Source of the DNA: a bacterium HR36
GTDB taxonomy: Bacteria; Planctomycetota; Planctomycetia; Gemmatales; HRBIN36
Length of the DNA stretch: 11,222 nt
NCBI GenBank assembly: GCA_002898995.1
Contig: BEIM01000071.1
Span: 1-11,222, forward strand
Direction: 5' to 3'
Below are positions 1 to 7,521 of the stretch, piece by piece. The number at the start of each line of letters is the position of its first letter. The stretch's first letter is position 1. The position numbers and the translations under genes were made by a program. Below the pieces are notes generated by a model. It saw only the letters and a list, made by a program, of their open reading frames with translations. It ran no database searches and had not been told where the DNA came from.

Positions 1-2
1 TG

Positions 3-314
3 GACGGATTCCTTCTGGTGAACTGTGAACATTGCCGCTACTGTCGGGATGGCTGGTATGAAGCTCTCGAAAAAATCGGGCTCCGCGGTAAGGTCTTGGC
101 CGAGATTTTCTCTGCGCCCAATAATGACGAATTGCTTCCAGACAACCGCGCATCACCGCCGGTCTGGAAAATGAGCAAACTAGATCGCTCCCTGGTGCGC
201 GAATTGACCCCCGCTGTCACCCACCTCGCATCATTCCTGCATATCCTTACGACTCAAGTCAACAAAACTTCGCAACACGCCTATTCAGAGTCAGAAGATT
301 CAGCCAGTCTATAG
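3..314 (+). CDS. C-terminal part of an unrecognised protein, cut by the left edge (possibly sulfotransferase-like)
   Basis: The frame is open from the left edge to a TAG stop, giving 103 residues. A GTG at 18 could be read as a start, but the frame continues upstream of it through DGFLL, so this is more likely the end of a longer gene. The visible part has a Cys-rich stretch (NCEHCRYCRDGWYEAL) and ends in a polar Ser/Glu-rich tail. The segment DNRASPPVW followed by DRSLVRELTP and LASFL loosely recalls the C-terminal part of bacterial sulfotransferase-domain proteins. That is a pattern impression only, and no catalytic motif lies in the window. Codon use looks like that of the neighbouring genes. 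Part of this gene (183-243) is repeated in diverged form at 2411-2471. Confidence 0.4.
   Translation, partial: DGFLLVNCEHCRYCRDGWYEALEKIGLRGKVLAEIFSAPNNDELLPDNRASPPVWKMSKLDRSLVRELTPAVTHLASFLHILTTQVNKTSQHAYSESEDSASL
183..243 (+). repeat. Diverged direct repeat, copy 1
   Basis: The first 20 bases (183-202) match 2411-2430 at 19 of 20 positions, and weaker similarity continues for about 40 more. In the same relative frame the copies read DRSLVRELTPAVTHLASFL and DRSLVREVTPANEDLARFL. Conservation at the protein level suggests duplication of a coding segment rather than a mobile element. The PQQ-type gene lies between the two copies. Confidence 0.6.
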
Positions 315-644
315 TTCGCACCAATATTGTAACCAACAAGAGGTCCGAAACGTTGCGAATGCGGTGCGACGGGTGATGCTATCGCCGTGGTTGCGATAAT
401 ACTTTCGCTTTAGGATCGCAGATAGCAGCGGCGAGGAGTAGCTGTTACATCCACCACCTGCTCAGGTTAGCGGCCAACGTAGCGCACACACTATGGAATC
501 TGGAATTGGAACGTCGGCCTATGTGGCCAAAAGGTACCGTGCGGCGGTTCGTTGGAAATGCCAATCCCTTGAAAATCGCAATTCGTCATATAAGAGGAAA
601 GACATTACCGCGTCACATTCGCGATGGTTCAGGGGAGGAAGGCC
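315..644. other. Intergenic region before the PQQ-type gene
   Basis: No convincing gene lies here. An open frame starting at 506 on the plus strand runs into the PQQ-type gene in another frame and looks like a shadow. A perfect 6-bp inverted repeat with a 7-nt loop (TATCGC at 380-385, GCGATA at 393-398) is followed by a moderately T-rich stretch and could be a weak terminator for the upstream gene. A TATAAG box at 589-594 could serve as a -10 element for the downstream gene, but no -35 at proper spacing was found (TTGAAA at 569-574 is only 14 bp away). Confidence 0.4.
631..640 (+). promoter_or_regulatory. Shine-Dalgarno site that decides the start at 645
   Basis: AGGGGAGGAA ends 4 nt before the ATG at 645. 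The alternative in-frame ATG at 624 has no comparable site upstream and would place this motif inside the coding region. The later start is therefore preferred. Confidence 0.7.
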
Positions 645-2264
645 ATGAAAAGAGCACTGACACGGTGGCTCAGCATAGGCGTCGTGGCTTTCTGCTTAGC
701 GGGGCTGGCATTTCTGGCTTACGTGTACATAACTCGGCCACAAACCGGGCAGGGCCCGTTAGCGCAGCCGACGGATCTCAGTTCCACGTCATCTAGCCCT
801 ACTCCTGATGTGCGCCTGCCCAAGCTCGACCTTGCTGCTGGCGTTATGTTGGGGGAGGACATCACAGCCCAGGTACGAGAAACCAATTCTTCTCAATATG
901 GGGGTCCGCCTCAGGATTTTCGTCCTGGCCACGCTCAGCCCCGAGCACTTACCGACGTCAAAGTCGAGCGAACTTCCCAGGGTTTCATTATCCATATTCC
1001 TTCGGGGTCGCCTATTCCCACACCAACGATTTACGAGGGCAAATTGTACATCAGCGGGGGTTTTCGGAGCCGCGAATACTATTGTTTCGATGCCCATACG
1101 GGTCAACCGATCTGGGCGGCCAGTCTTAGCGACGATGGGCCGTCGTCCGCCGTGTGCAACGATAAGATCGTCGTTTTCAACACTGAGTCCTGTACCCTCT
1201 TTGCTCTAGATGCCGACACTGGTAAGCACCTGTGGTCGCATTGGCTGGGCGACCCACTTACCAGTACCCCAGCCATTAGCGACGGAATTGTTTTTACCTC
1301 TTACCCTATTCAGGGACGGCATGCGTCGGGGCTAGATAAGTCACCTCCGAATGCTTCCCATGCTTTGGTCGCCCTCGATCTCAGAACGGGGCAAGTCCGG
1401 TGGCAGCGCTGGATAGATAGTGATGTTATGACAGCACCGGTCTGTGTCGGCGAATATGTGTGGGTCGTTTCATTTGCGGGCACGTTGTATCAGTTTCGTA
1501 AGACAGACGGTGCCATCATCAGCGCTCGCTCTGGTCGCTTTACCTCTGCCCCCGTGGTCTTTCGAGATCAGCTGGTAGTCACCCAGCGCACCGTTGACGC
1601 CACCAATAACGTTGCGGAACAAATATTGGCACAGAACGCAAAGGATAGTACCGTCTTCTTCCATGCCTCGAAGAGACCTGCCCCCTATCTAGACGCCAAC
1701 GTGCAAGAACAAACAGCCTACGCTAAGATGAGTCTGCTGCTCGATCAAGCTAACGGCTTTGCGGCTCCCCCTGCTGCGGCTAACTTCATGGCGGCGAAAG
1801 CTAATATTGGACAGAGTGCCGTCTTTGCTTTGCAAAACTATCTAGGCTCTCGCATTTTACCTTATCAAGGCAAGTTATACAGCAATATGGGCAATATGTT
1901 GGTGTGTGTCGATAGCCAAGACGGTAAGACGCAATGGCAAGTAGAAGTACCCGGTGATCTGCACCATGAGGGTGGACACTTAGCGGGCCCGCCTGTCGCT
2001 GCGGGTGGGCAAATTTTTCTTGCCACCGTTAGCGGTGAGGTTTTGCAGGTAGATCCGGAAAACGGTCAGATAGTGAAACGTTATCAAGTCGGCGCCCCTA
2101 TTCGCAGCCAGCCAGTGCTCTACGATGGACATATTTATGTCAGCACTGCGGATGGGCGCGTCGTGTGCGTAAACACGGGTGACCGCAAGTACACTGGCTG
2201 GTTCACGCTGGGTGCCAACATGGCCCACACTAATGTTGCTGAGCCGACCGAGCAGTCGCGGTGA
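645..2264 (+). CDS. Membrane-anchored PQQ-like beta-propeller repeat protein
   Basis: This 539-residue protein begins with a short basic stretch and a hydrophobic segment at about residues 8-28, with no lipobox, so it is probably tethered to the membrane with its body outside the cytoplasm. The rest is a series of PQQ-like (YVTN/WD-type) propeller blades. The recurrent turn-and-Trp signature appears as DAHTGQPIW, DADTGKHLW, DLRTGQVRW, DGKTQW and a weaker DPENGQIV, each followed by a strand pattern such as SAVCNDKIVVFN or SQPVLYDGHIYVST. An insertion of about 100 residues between the middle and last blades (around 310-410) is Ala/Gln-rich and lacks the motif. No dehydrogenase catalytic residues or heme motif are evident, so a scaffold or binding role is likelier than a true quinoprotein enzyme. 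The start at 645 is chosen over 624 because a strong Shine-Dalgarno site lies between them. The gene stands alone, convergent with the minus-strand cluster. Confidence 0.85.
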   Translation: MKRALTRWLSIGVVAFCLAGLAFLAYVYITRPQTGQGPLAQPTDLSSTSSSPTPDVRLPKLDLAAGVMLGEDITAQVRETNSSQYGGPPQDFRPGHAQPRALTDVKVERTSQGFIIHIPSGSPIPTPTIYEGKLYISGGFRSREYYCFDAHTGQPIWAASLSDDGPSSAVCNDKIVVFNTESCTLFALDADTGKHLWSHWLGDPLTSTPAISDGIVFTSYPIQGRHASGLDKSPPNASHALVALDLRTGQVRWQRWIDSDVMTAPVCVGEYVWVVSFAGTLYQFRKTDGAIISARSGRFTSAPVVFRDQLVVTQRTVDATNNVAEQILAQNAKDSTVFFHASKRPAPYLDANVQEQTAYAKMSLLLDQANGFAAPPAAANFMAAKANIGQSAVFALQNYLGSRILPYQGKLYSNMGNMLVCVDSQDGKTQWQVEVPGDLHHEGGHLAGPPVAAGGQIFLATVSGEVLQVDPENGQIVKRYQVGAPIRSQPVLYDGHIYVSTADGRVVCVNTGDRKYTGWFTLGANMAHTNVAEPTEQSR

Positions 2265-2365
2265 TGCTTGCCATTTTGACGTATGCCGCTTTCAGGACAT
2301 CACGTCCAGCTGCGAGCACGAGGCACCGCCTCCCACCCGGAACACCATGCCAAAAGGTGCCATAA

Positions 2366-2500
2366 CCCGGTTGCAAGCAATCCTCAACCGCTGAGGCTTC
2401 GGAAGAAAAGGACCGCTCCCTGGTGCGCGAGGTAACACCGGCCAACGAAGACCTGGCCCGATTCCTGTACCGAATGATTCTCAACCGCCGACTAGCCCGT
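2366..2500 (+). pseudogene. Possible gene remnant, paralogous to the gene at the left edge
   Basis: A short plus-strand frame, open from after a stop at 2363 to the TAG at 2498-2500, encodes about 44 residues. It contains DRSLVREVTPANEDLARFLY and ends NRRLAR. The core matches the C-terminal part of the partial gene at 3-314 (DRSLVRELTP...LASFL), but there is no start codon with upstream coding. It looks like the surviving 3' end of a decayed duplicate. The alternative is chance preservation in a shared repeat. The function is unknown. Confidence 0.35.
2411..2471 (+). repeat. Diverged direct repeat, copy 2
   Basis: This is the partner of 183-243, in the same orientation about 2.2 kb downstream. 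GACCGCTCCCTGGTGCGCGA differs from the first copy at one of 20 positions, and similarity then fades. Confidence 0.6.
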
Positions 2501-2540
2501 TAGCGCATCGTGACCACACGTTGGTCTCTTTCATCGGTCG

Positions 2541-2577
2541 GTGTGAATGCGGGAAAGCCCTCGTGTGCACCTGTAGC
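2541..2577 (+). repeat. 37-bp direct repeat, copy 1
   Basis: It begins GTGTGAATGCGGGAAAGCCC and ends GCACCTGTAGC. It matches 2615-2651 at 33 of 37 positions, with start-to-start spacing of 74 bp. With only two copies and unequal flanks it does not form a CRISPR array. It may belong to a dispersed intergenic repeat family of this genome. Confidence 0.6.
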
Positions 2578-2614
2578 ACAGACGACGCTGGAGCCGTTGT
2601 GCTGGTGTTTGAAG

Positions 2615-2651
2615 GTGTGAATGTGGGAGAGCCCTCGAGCGCACCTGTAGC
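2615..2651 (+). repeat. 37-bp direct repeat, copy 2
   Basis: It begins GTGTGAATGTGGGAGAGCCC and ends GCACCTGTAGC. The four differences from copy 1 are scattered, so the copies are old or belong to a divergent family. Confidence 0.6.
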
Positions 2652-2941
2652 GGAGATATGTCGCATTTTGCGTACCGGTCGCGGCCACCAACAAGAGCAG
2701 TGGCGTAAGCCTAATGGGATTGGGGGGGTCATTTGCGCAAGTGCGAAAGTGAACGCTGTAGCTAGCTGATGAGAACGCTTCTGGAGCGGCCGAGCGACGC
2801 GTGCTGTAAAGCCGATAGATTCCAGCGAAAAGACCTCTCGCAGCCTCGGCTACCCATGGTAAAAGCTGCATCGCGCCCCCAGCTCGCGGGGAAGGAGGGT
2901 CATGCTTCAAGCATGCTTTACCGTCTCCAGGTGGCAAATTT

Positions 2942-5236
2942 TCATCGCACTGCAGGCGGCGGTGGAATGTCGATGATGCGCACGCCCGGCGCGGTCAGGC
3001 CGGTTTCAAGAAATTGGATGAACGCGGCCAGGTCGTTTATCTTGCCTTCGTTGTACACCCGCACGACTCGTGCCTGGCGCTCGCTGACCGGGTCGAGAAT
3101 TACGTAAAGTGGGAGCTGCGCATCGCCAAAGACATTCCACTGAAAATCGCGGTTCCATTCGGGTGGCGTGGATGGCTGAAAAGCTGGGGGCACCACGTCG
3201 GTGTACAGATGCACCTGGAGGTATTGCTGGAGACGTTTTTGCACTTCGGGCAGCGAGAACACACTGTTCTCGTTAATCTTGCAATTGGTTCAGGTGTCGC
3301 CAGTGAAATTGAGGAAGATGCGTTGCTTGCGTTGCAGCGCCAATTCCACGCCACGGTGTATGCTGCCTAAACCTTCGTCGGCAGCTGCATCGGGAAGGAG
3401 AAAGGATTCGAGCCAGGCAAAAACAGCTCCTTTAGGGCGGACACGCAGCACACGAGCATGGTTGTCGGCATTGTTATTGGCCGGGGTTGGCGTTTGATGC
3501 AGGCCTGGCAAAAGATAAGCCGCGAGCGTCAGGAATGCCAGACCAAACAGCAACCGCGGCACGCCGATATGGGCGTTTTCCGCCTCATCGTGGGGTAATC
3601 GGAATAGGCCGAGCAAGTACAACCCGCAGGCGGCCGCGATGGCGACATAGCTACCTAACACAAAGTCGAATGTGAGCAGCACGGCATCGCCCAGCAGGAG
3701 CTTTTCGCCGGCACGGAGAAACTTCAGAGCCGCCGCCAGTTCCAAAAAACCCATCACGACCTTCACGGTATTCATCCAGTTGCCGCTCTTGGGCAAGGCT
3801 TTCAGCATGGTCGGGAACAATGCGAGCAAGAAGAAGGGGGAAGCGAAAGTGACGGAAAAGGCCAGCCCTCCGGCCAGCAGGATGAGCAGAATCCACACGA
3901 GTTGTCCCAATTCGCCTTGGCGCAGCATGGCGACAATGTTGCCCAACGACGGTGCCAATCCCGCAAATCCGCCGAGAAACGGCGCCACACAGGCGAAACT
4001 GATGATGGTGAACGTCAAAGCCATGAACACCACGCCCATTACTCCGCCTCGCGCTTCGCGGGCCGAAGTAAACCGCGCCAGGCTGGCCGGGAGCTGGATC
4101 TCGTACCAGCCAAACAAACTCAGGGCAAAGTAGACAAACAGCCCGCCGATCAGCACGTTGGTCAGCCAGTGCTGAATCGCTGCCTGGAAGAAACCGAGCA
4201 GCAGCAGTGCCCCTGCCGTCAATACCAGGACAATCGTCCCGCTATACACCAACGCGAAGAACACAGGACGGTGGTGTTCCCTCTCGGCCTGCTTGAGGAA
4301 AAAGCTGACGGTAATCGGAATCATCGGGAAGACACACGGCGTGGCCAGCGACACCAGTCCCCAGAACATGCCGCTGAGAATGAAGGCGAGCAAGCCGCGT
4401 TGCAACACGTTCTCTCGCGTAGCGCGGAAAGGCTGACCGTCCTTCCCAGGTTGTTCGCTAAGGCTAGCGTCGGCGCTGCCTGCTGGCCTGTCCAAGGCCG
4501 ATCGCAATTCCGGAGGAACCTCGACGGTCGTGGGCACGATGAGCAGCGGCACCTGGACAGCAAACTTTTCTGGCGGCAAACAGCGTTCCTGGTTACCTTG
4601 TTTGACACACACCAGTATGCGCCCGTGCACGGGCAAAGCATAACTCCCAGGCCGCGTTTCCGGCCGAACTATCAAGGTGCGGCTGAATGTGACCCCGTCC
4701 TTGTAGTAATGCTTGCGGTATGGGCCTTCCTCGACGACTAGCGGTGTCGGTGCTTCCCACTCTTTCGCCGGCACCAGCACACTGGTGTCGGGCAATTCCA
4801 ACTGATTGACGACGTTGGCCAACTCCGCCTCCTGTTGTTTGAGCGGATAGGTCATCCAGCCGGGTTTCAAGCGGATGTGGATTTGCAAGTGCACCACCTC
4901 GCCCCGCCGTGGGTGATCGGGGAAGATGGCAACGCGCAACTCCTCGACCGCCTGGGCAAACGCTCCTTTGAGCGGCACGGTGACGCTGGCAGTTTGCGGT
5001 TCGCGGAAAAACTCAGCGATTTCGTCCACCGGTTCCTGCCCCACCAGTGGAAGACTACTCAGCATCAGTCCGGCTGCAACCAAGATGCCTAGCAGCCGGT
5101 AGCCCGACCGGTGTCGGCAGCGGCAAGTATTTTCAGCCAGGGCATCCGCCGCGGACTCTGGTAGCGGGCAGGCTACCTGACAAGCGCAGCCCTTGCGGGA
5201 GGTGCCGATTAGAGCAGAGGCCAGAGCGGAAGGCAT
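2942..5236 (-). CDS. DsbD-type thiol:disulfide interchange protein, predicted selenoprotein (TGA at 3292-3290 read as Sec)
   Basis: Reading the TGA as selenocysteine gives 764 residues with the full DsbD plan. A hydrophobic signal or anchor segment lies at about 47-66, after an unusually long Cys-containing N-region. The alpha-like domain carries the pair C210/C219 (VCVKQGNQERCLPPE). A membrane domain of about eight helices (about 280-580) carries the redox cysteines C301 (LATPCVFPMIP) and C416 (FACVAPFLGG). The C-terminal thioredoxin domain contains FLNFTGDT-U649-TNC652 and the cis-Pro region AQLPLYVILDP (P709). In this family electrons pass from cytoplasmic thioredoxin through the membrane pair to periplasmic partners. 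Here the first Cys of the outer CxxC is replaced by TGA. The frame stays open for 115 codons after it and has a SECIS-like hairpin. The start at 5236 is the only ATG before the signal segment and has no clear Shine-Dalgarno site. It lies 23 bp after the NHLRC2-like gene, so they are probably co-transcribed. A nonsense mutation or sequencing error is the alternative reading. Confidence 0.87.
3254..3272 (-). promoter_or_regulatory. Predicted bacterial SECIS hairpin
   Basis: On the minus strand the message reads CGAGAAC, loop AGUGU, GUUCUCG: a perfect 7-bp stem with a 5-nt loop. There are 17 nt between the UGA and the stem, and the loop starts 25 nt after the UGA. One of the first two loop bases is G. 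Published descriptions of bacterial SECIS elements give a loop about 16-37 nt after UGA, a short stem and a G at the start of the loop, and all of these fit. The element lies inside the coding frame, as expected for SelB-dependent decoding in bacteria. Confidence 0.75.
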
Positions 5237-5259
5237 GGCAGTGCGTCAATTAGTCGAAA

Positions 5260-7374
5260 TCACGGGACCTTTTTTACGGCCGTGGCGGGTGGTACTAAAG
5301 TGAGGGTGCGTCGCTGTGAATCCGCTTTGGGCTGGACAGGAATGTCCCAGCGGATGGCCTGCATCAAGCACACGCCGGTGCTTTTTTCGGGGCAAGTAAA
5401 ATAGCCCACGGTGATACGCAGCAAATCAGCCTGGGCCAGTTTATCCGCAGCCAGACTGAGGCGAAACGCGGCACGCCCGATATCGGCCTCGAGGCGCGGT
5501 ACCTCTTCCCAGAGAGAGCGGTTATCCTGGAAAGCCTCGACAAGGCAAGGCATGGGCGAGCCGGCGACAAGTTTTTGCCCCGCGGCGATTGCCAGCGAGC
5601 CATGTACGTCAATCGCGCCGCTGGAGGCGATTTCCTGTGGTGCGCCCCTGACCACGGCCGGTTCGGGAAAGAAAGGCCGCTTCGGTGGCGGCGGGGGCGT
5701 GGGTGGGTTTAGTCCTTCGAGCCGCAAGGTGCGTACCTGCTTGGTTTGCAAGTTTACGACGCGGATGGCGTGATTGTTCGTGTCGGCCACAAAGAGCCAG
5801 TCGCCTGCGATGGAAATGCCACCGGGTTCGTCGAAACGCGGGGGATCATCGGAGTTGCCCGGCGTGCGTTCCCCAAGGAAGGTGCGACAAGTCTGTTTGC
5901 CCGGGTCGAGGATTTTGATTTTGTTGTTGTAGGTGTCGGCGATGTACAGATATCCCTTATGGTAAGCGAGACCAAGCGGATGCTGCAAGCGAACGGCTTT
6001 GCCCTGACCATCGCGGTCGCCAAATTCAAAAAGTCCCATCCCCACTATGGTGCGTACCTCGCCGCGATTCGGTTCGCCGGGGATCGGCGGTCGTAAGCCT
6101 GCCGGGGGAAGGGAAACAGCGCGAATACTACTGGTTTCACTATCGGCAACATAGAGCCAGCGCCCATCCGTCGCTAGCCCGCTTGGCTGCGCAAAGGCGC
6201 TGACGGCCAGACTCCCGTCTAGGATCTCTTCCATGCCACTGCCAGAGTAGGCGGCTAAGTGATCCTGTTGCAAATCGAGCTTCCAGATCTGATGATGCCC
6301 CGCCATGGCAATGTAAAGCGAGCGGCCAACCAAGAGCAGATCCCAGGGACTGTTCAGGCCGACTTCGCGCGGCTTGCCGGCAGCGCGGCGATCGTGACTC
6401 TGCTGGCCTGTACCGGCGAGAGTACTTACCTGCTGGCGCGGCAGGTCGAGCACGCGGATGAGATGATTCTTGCGGTCGGCTACATAAAGTTTGTCGCCGT
6501 CCAGCGCCATGCCTTGCGGGTCGTTAAACTGGGCTTTGTCGAAAGGCCCATCCTGCCAGCCAGGTTCGCCCGTGCCCGCTACAGCGAGGACCTTGCCTTG
6601 CCAATCGGTGATGACTAAGCGGTGATGCGAGCTATCAGCGATGAACAGGCGCTGCGTCGTCAAGTCCGCCAACACTTTGCCGGGAAAATAAAGCGGCGTC
6701 TGGTGCCGCTTGCGAAATTTTTCCAAATCGAAACGGATGGGTTGCTCGTTGAGTGTTTTGCGAGCCCGGTGTTCCTCGATTAGTTCAGCGATGGCGGCGT
6801 CGAGTACCTGCCCCAGTCCTTCGCCCGAAGCCCGCCCGACAATGTAACCTTCGGGATCGATCAAAAAGAACGTGGGCCAGGCTATAACACGGTACGCTTT
6901 CCAGATACGGCGATGGGCATCATTGACCACGGGATGTTCGATGCCGTAACGGAGAATCGCCTCGCGGATGTTCTTGGAGTCCTTCTCAGCATCGAACTTG
7001 GCCGAGTGCACGCCGATAACGACGAGTTGATTGGCATATTTTTTCTCCAGCCGGGCCAGATCGGGCAGGACGTGGATGCAGTTGATGCAGCAATAGGTCC
7101 AGAAATCGAGCAGGACAATCTTACCGCGGAGGTCGCGCAAACGAATGGGGCCCGCGGTGTTGAGCCATTCCACGCCGCCTTCCAATTCGGGAGCTGGAAT
7201 ACGTGCTTTCTGCCCGGGCACGGGTCGCGGCTCCGTCTGGGCGTAAACGGCGTGCACCGCGGGCTTAGGCCCGCCACTTTCCGGTGTTAACCAGTAGGCA
7301 ACTAGGCCCCCCGCCAGCACTGTGACACACCATATTTTGATCCAGTGGAATTGCGTCTTGGTTCGGTTCGCCAT
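5260..7374 (-). CDS. NHLRC2-like protein: anchored thioredoxin-like domain plus NHL beta-propeller
   Basis: This 704-residue protein has an N-terminal membrane segment (about 10-28). A TlpA-type thioredoxin-like domain follows (about 60-200), with FWTYCCINC (redox pair C96/C99) and the cis-Pro motif AWPTFF. NHL repeats span about 230-550 (DPQGMAL...LYVADRKNHLIR, AQPSGLA...LYVADSETSSIR, HPLGLAY...LYIADTYNNKI, EPGGISI...LFVADTNNHAIR). The order and motifs match animal NHLRC2 closely, including VHSAKF and HPVVNDA. After a proline-rich linker, the last 130 residues form a further domain with a C-x7-C pair (C661/C669, FTCPEKSTGVC) resembling the alpha domain of DsbD. The ATG at 7374 is preferred over one at 7401 because GGAGG lies 8 nt before it. 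It is probably co-transcribed with the seleno-DsbD gene from the -24/-12 promoter upstream, and may exchange electrons with that protein outside the cytoplasm. Confidence 0.88.
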   Translation of the reverse strand: MANRTKTQFHWIKIWCVTVLAGGLVAYWLTPESGGPKPAVHAVYAQTEPRPVPGQKARIPAPELEGGVEWLNTAGPIRLRDLRGKIVLLDFWTYCCINCIHVLPDLARLEKKYANQLVVIGVHSAKFDAEKDSKNIREAILRYGIEHPVVNDAHRRIWKAYRVIAWPTFFLIDPEGYIVGRASGEGLGQVLDAAIAELIEEHRARKTLNEQPIRFDLEKFRKRHQTPLYFPGKVLADLTTQRLFIADSSHHRLVITDWQGKVLAVAGTGEPGWQDGPFDKAQFNDPQGMALDGDKLYVADRKNHLIRVLDLPRQQVSTLAGTGQQSHDRRAAGKPREVGLNSPWDLLLVGRSLYIAMAGHHQIWKLDLQQDHLAAYSGSGMEEILDGSLAVSAFAQPSGLATDGRWLYVADSETSSIRAVSLPPAGLRPPIPGEPNRGEVRTIVGMGLFEFGDRDGQGKAVRLQHPLGLAYHKGYLYIADTYNNKIKILDPGKQTCRTFLGERTPGNSDDPPRFDEPGGISIAGDWLFVADTNNHAIRVVNLQTKQVRTLRLEGLNPPTPPPPPKRPFFPEPAVVRGAPQEIASSGAIDVHGSLAIAAGQKLVAGSPMPCLVEAFQDNRSLWEEVPRLEADIGRAAFRLSLAADKLAQADLLRITVGYFTCPEKSTGVCLMQAIRWDIPVQPKADSQRRTLTLVPPATAVKKVP

Positions 7375-7382
7375 GCCTCCAT
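7375..7382 (-). promoter_or_regulatory. Ribosome binding region for the NHLRC2-like gene
   Basis: The minus-strand sequence before the ATG at 7374 is GGAGGATGGAGGCATG. The first GGAGG (7387-7383) is at good spacing for 7374 and lies inside the coding region if 7401 were the start, which is why the shorter form is chosen. Confidence 0.55.
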
Positions 7383-7470
7383 CCTCCGCGAGTGCTCTCA
7401 TCCAGGTCGAGCCAGTCGTCTCGGAAAAAGTAAGCGGGGACTACCTTGACACAGCGCGGTTGGGCCGGAC

Positions 7471-7486
7471 TGCTACCATGCTGCCA
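7471..7486 (-). promoter_or_regulatory. Predicted sigma-54 (-24/-12) promoter for the NHLRC2-like/dsbD pair
   Basis: The minus strand reads TGGCAGCATGGTAGCA. Against the consensus TGGCACGRNNNTTGCW it keeps TGGCA at -24, the invariant GG and GC at exactly 10-nt separation, the purine at position 8, and T, GC and A at -12. The differences are C6, G7 and T13. Transcription would begin about 12 nt past the GC, near 7460, leaving a leader of about 86 nt before the ATG at 7374. The gene just upstream encodes a sigma-54 activator, which makes a chance match less likely. Confidence 0.6.
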
Positions 7487-7521
7487 GGCAGGTTTTGATT
7501 CATTGTACAAGCTGGCGCCCG

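Larger units (their letters stand above)
2265..2941. other. Gene-poor convergent intergenic region with repeats
   Basis: Open frames here (for example 2500-2937 minus and 2521-2769 plus) have low-complexity or Cys/Arg/His-rich translations with no recognisable motif, and I do not call them genes. The region holds the second diverged copy of the coding segment from 183-243, two 37-bp direct repeats, and a hairpin at 2901-2915 (CATGCT, TCA loop, AGCATG). That hairpin lies about 27 nt past the end of the dsbD-type gene. It has no clear T-tract on the minus strand, so it is at best a weak terminator candidate. Confidence 0.5.

Noticed and set aside
506..796. 96-aa plus-strand open frame
   Set aside because: It overlaps the start of the PQQ-type gene in another frame, has a low-quality Arg-rich translation and has no ribosome site.
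2541..2651. CRISPR array
   Set aside because: Only two imperfect repeats are present, with no further units and no cas genes.
2500..2937. 145-aa minus-strand open frame in the gap
   Set aside because: It has no motif, spans both 37-bp repeats, and its composition is unlike the real genes. It is more likely chance in a GC-rich gap.
2942..3262. Separate 106-aa minus-strand gene starting with GTG at 3262
   Set aside because: It is in the same frame as the dsbD-type gene, begins just after the TGA and encodes the C-terminal half of its thioredoxin domain. It also lacks a ribosome site. It is the tail of the selenoprotein.
3902..4741. 279-aa plus-strand open frame
   Set aside because: It lies entirely antisense to the membrane part of the dsbD-type gene. 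Its His/Gln/Arg-rich translation is typical of an opposite-strand shadow.
3290..5236. Pseudogene caused by a nonsense mutation
   Set aside because: There is a single TGA at the one position where Sec makes chemical sense, an intact downstream frame and a SECIS-like hairpin. All of these argue against random decay, although a sequencing error cannot be excluded from the sequence alone.
7503..7510. TTGTACAA palindrome, or TACAAT as a sigma-70 -10 box for the NHLRC2-like gene
   Set aside because: No -35 lies at proper spacing, and an 8-bp palindrome is common by chance. The -24/-12 site nearby is a better promoter candidate.
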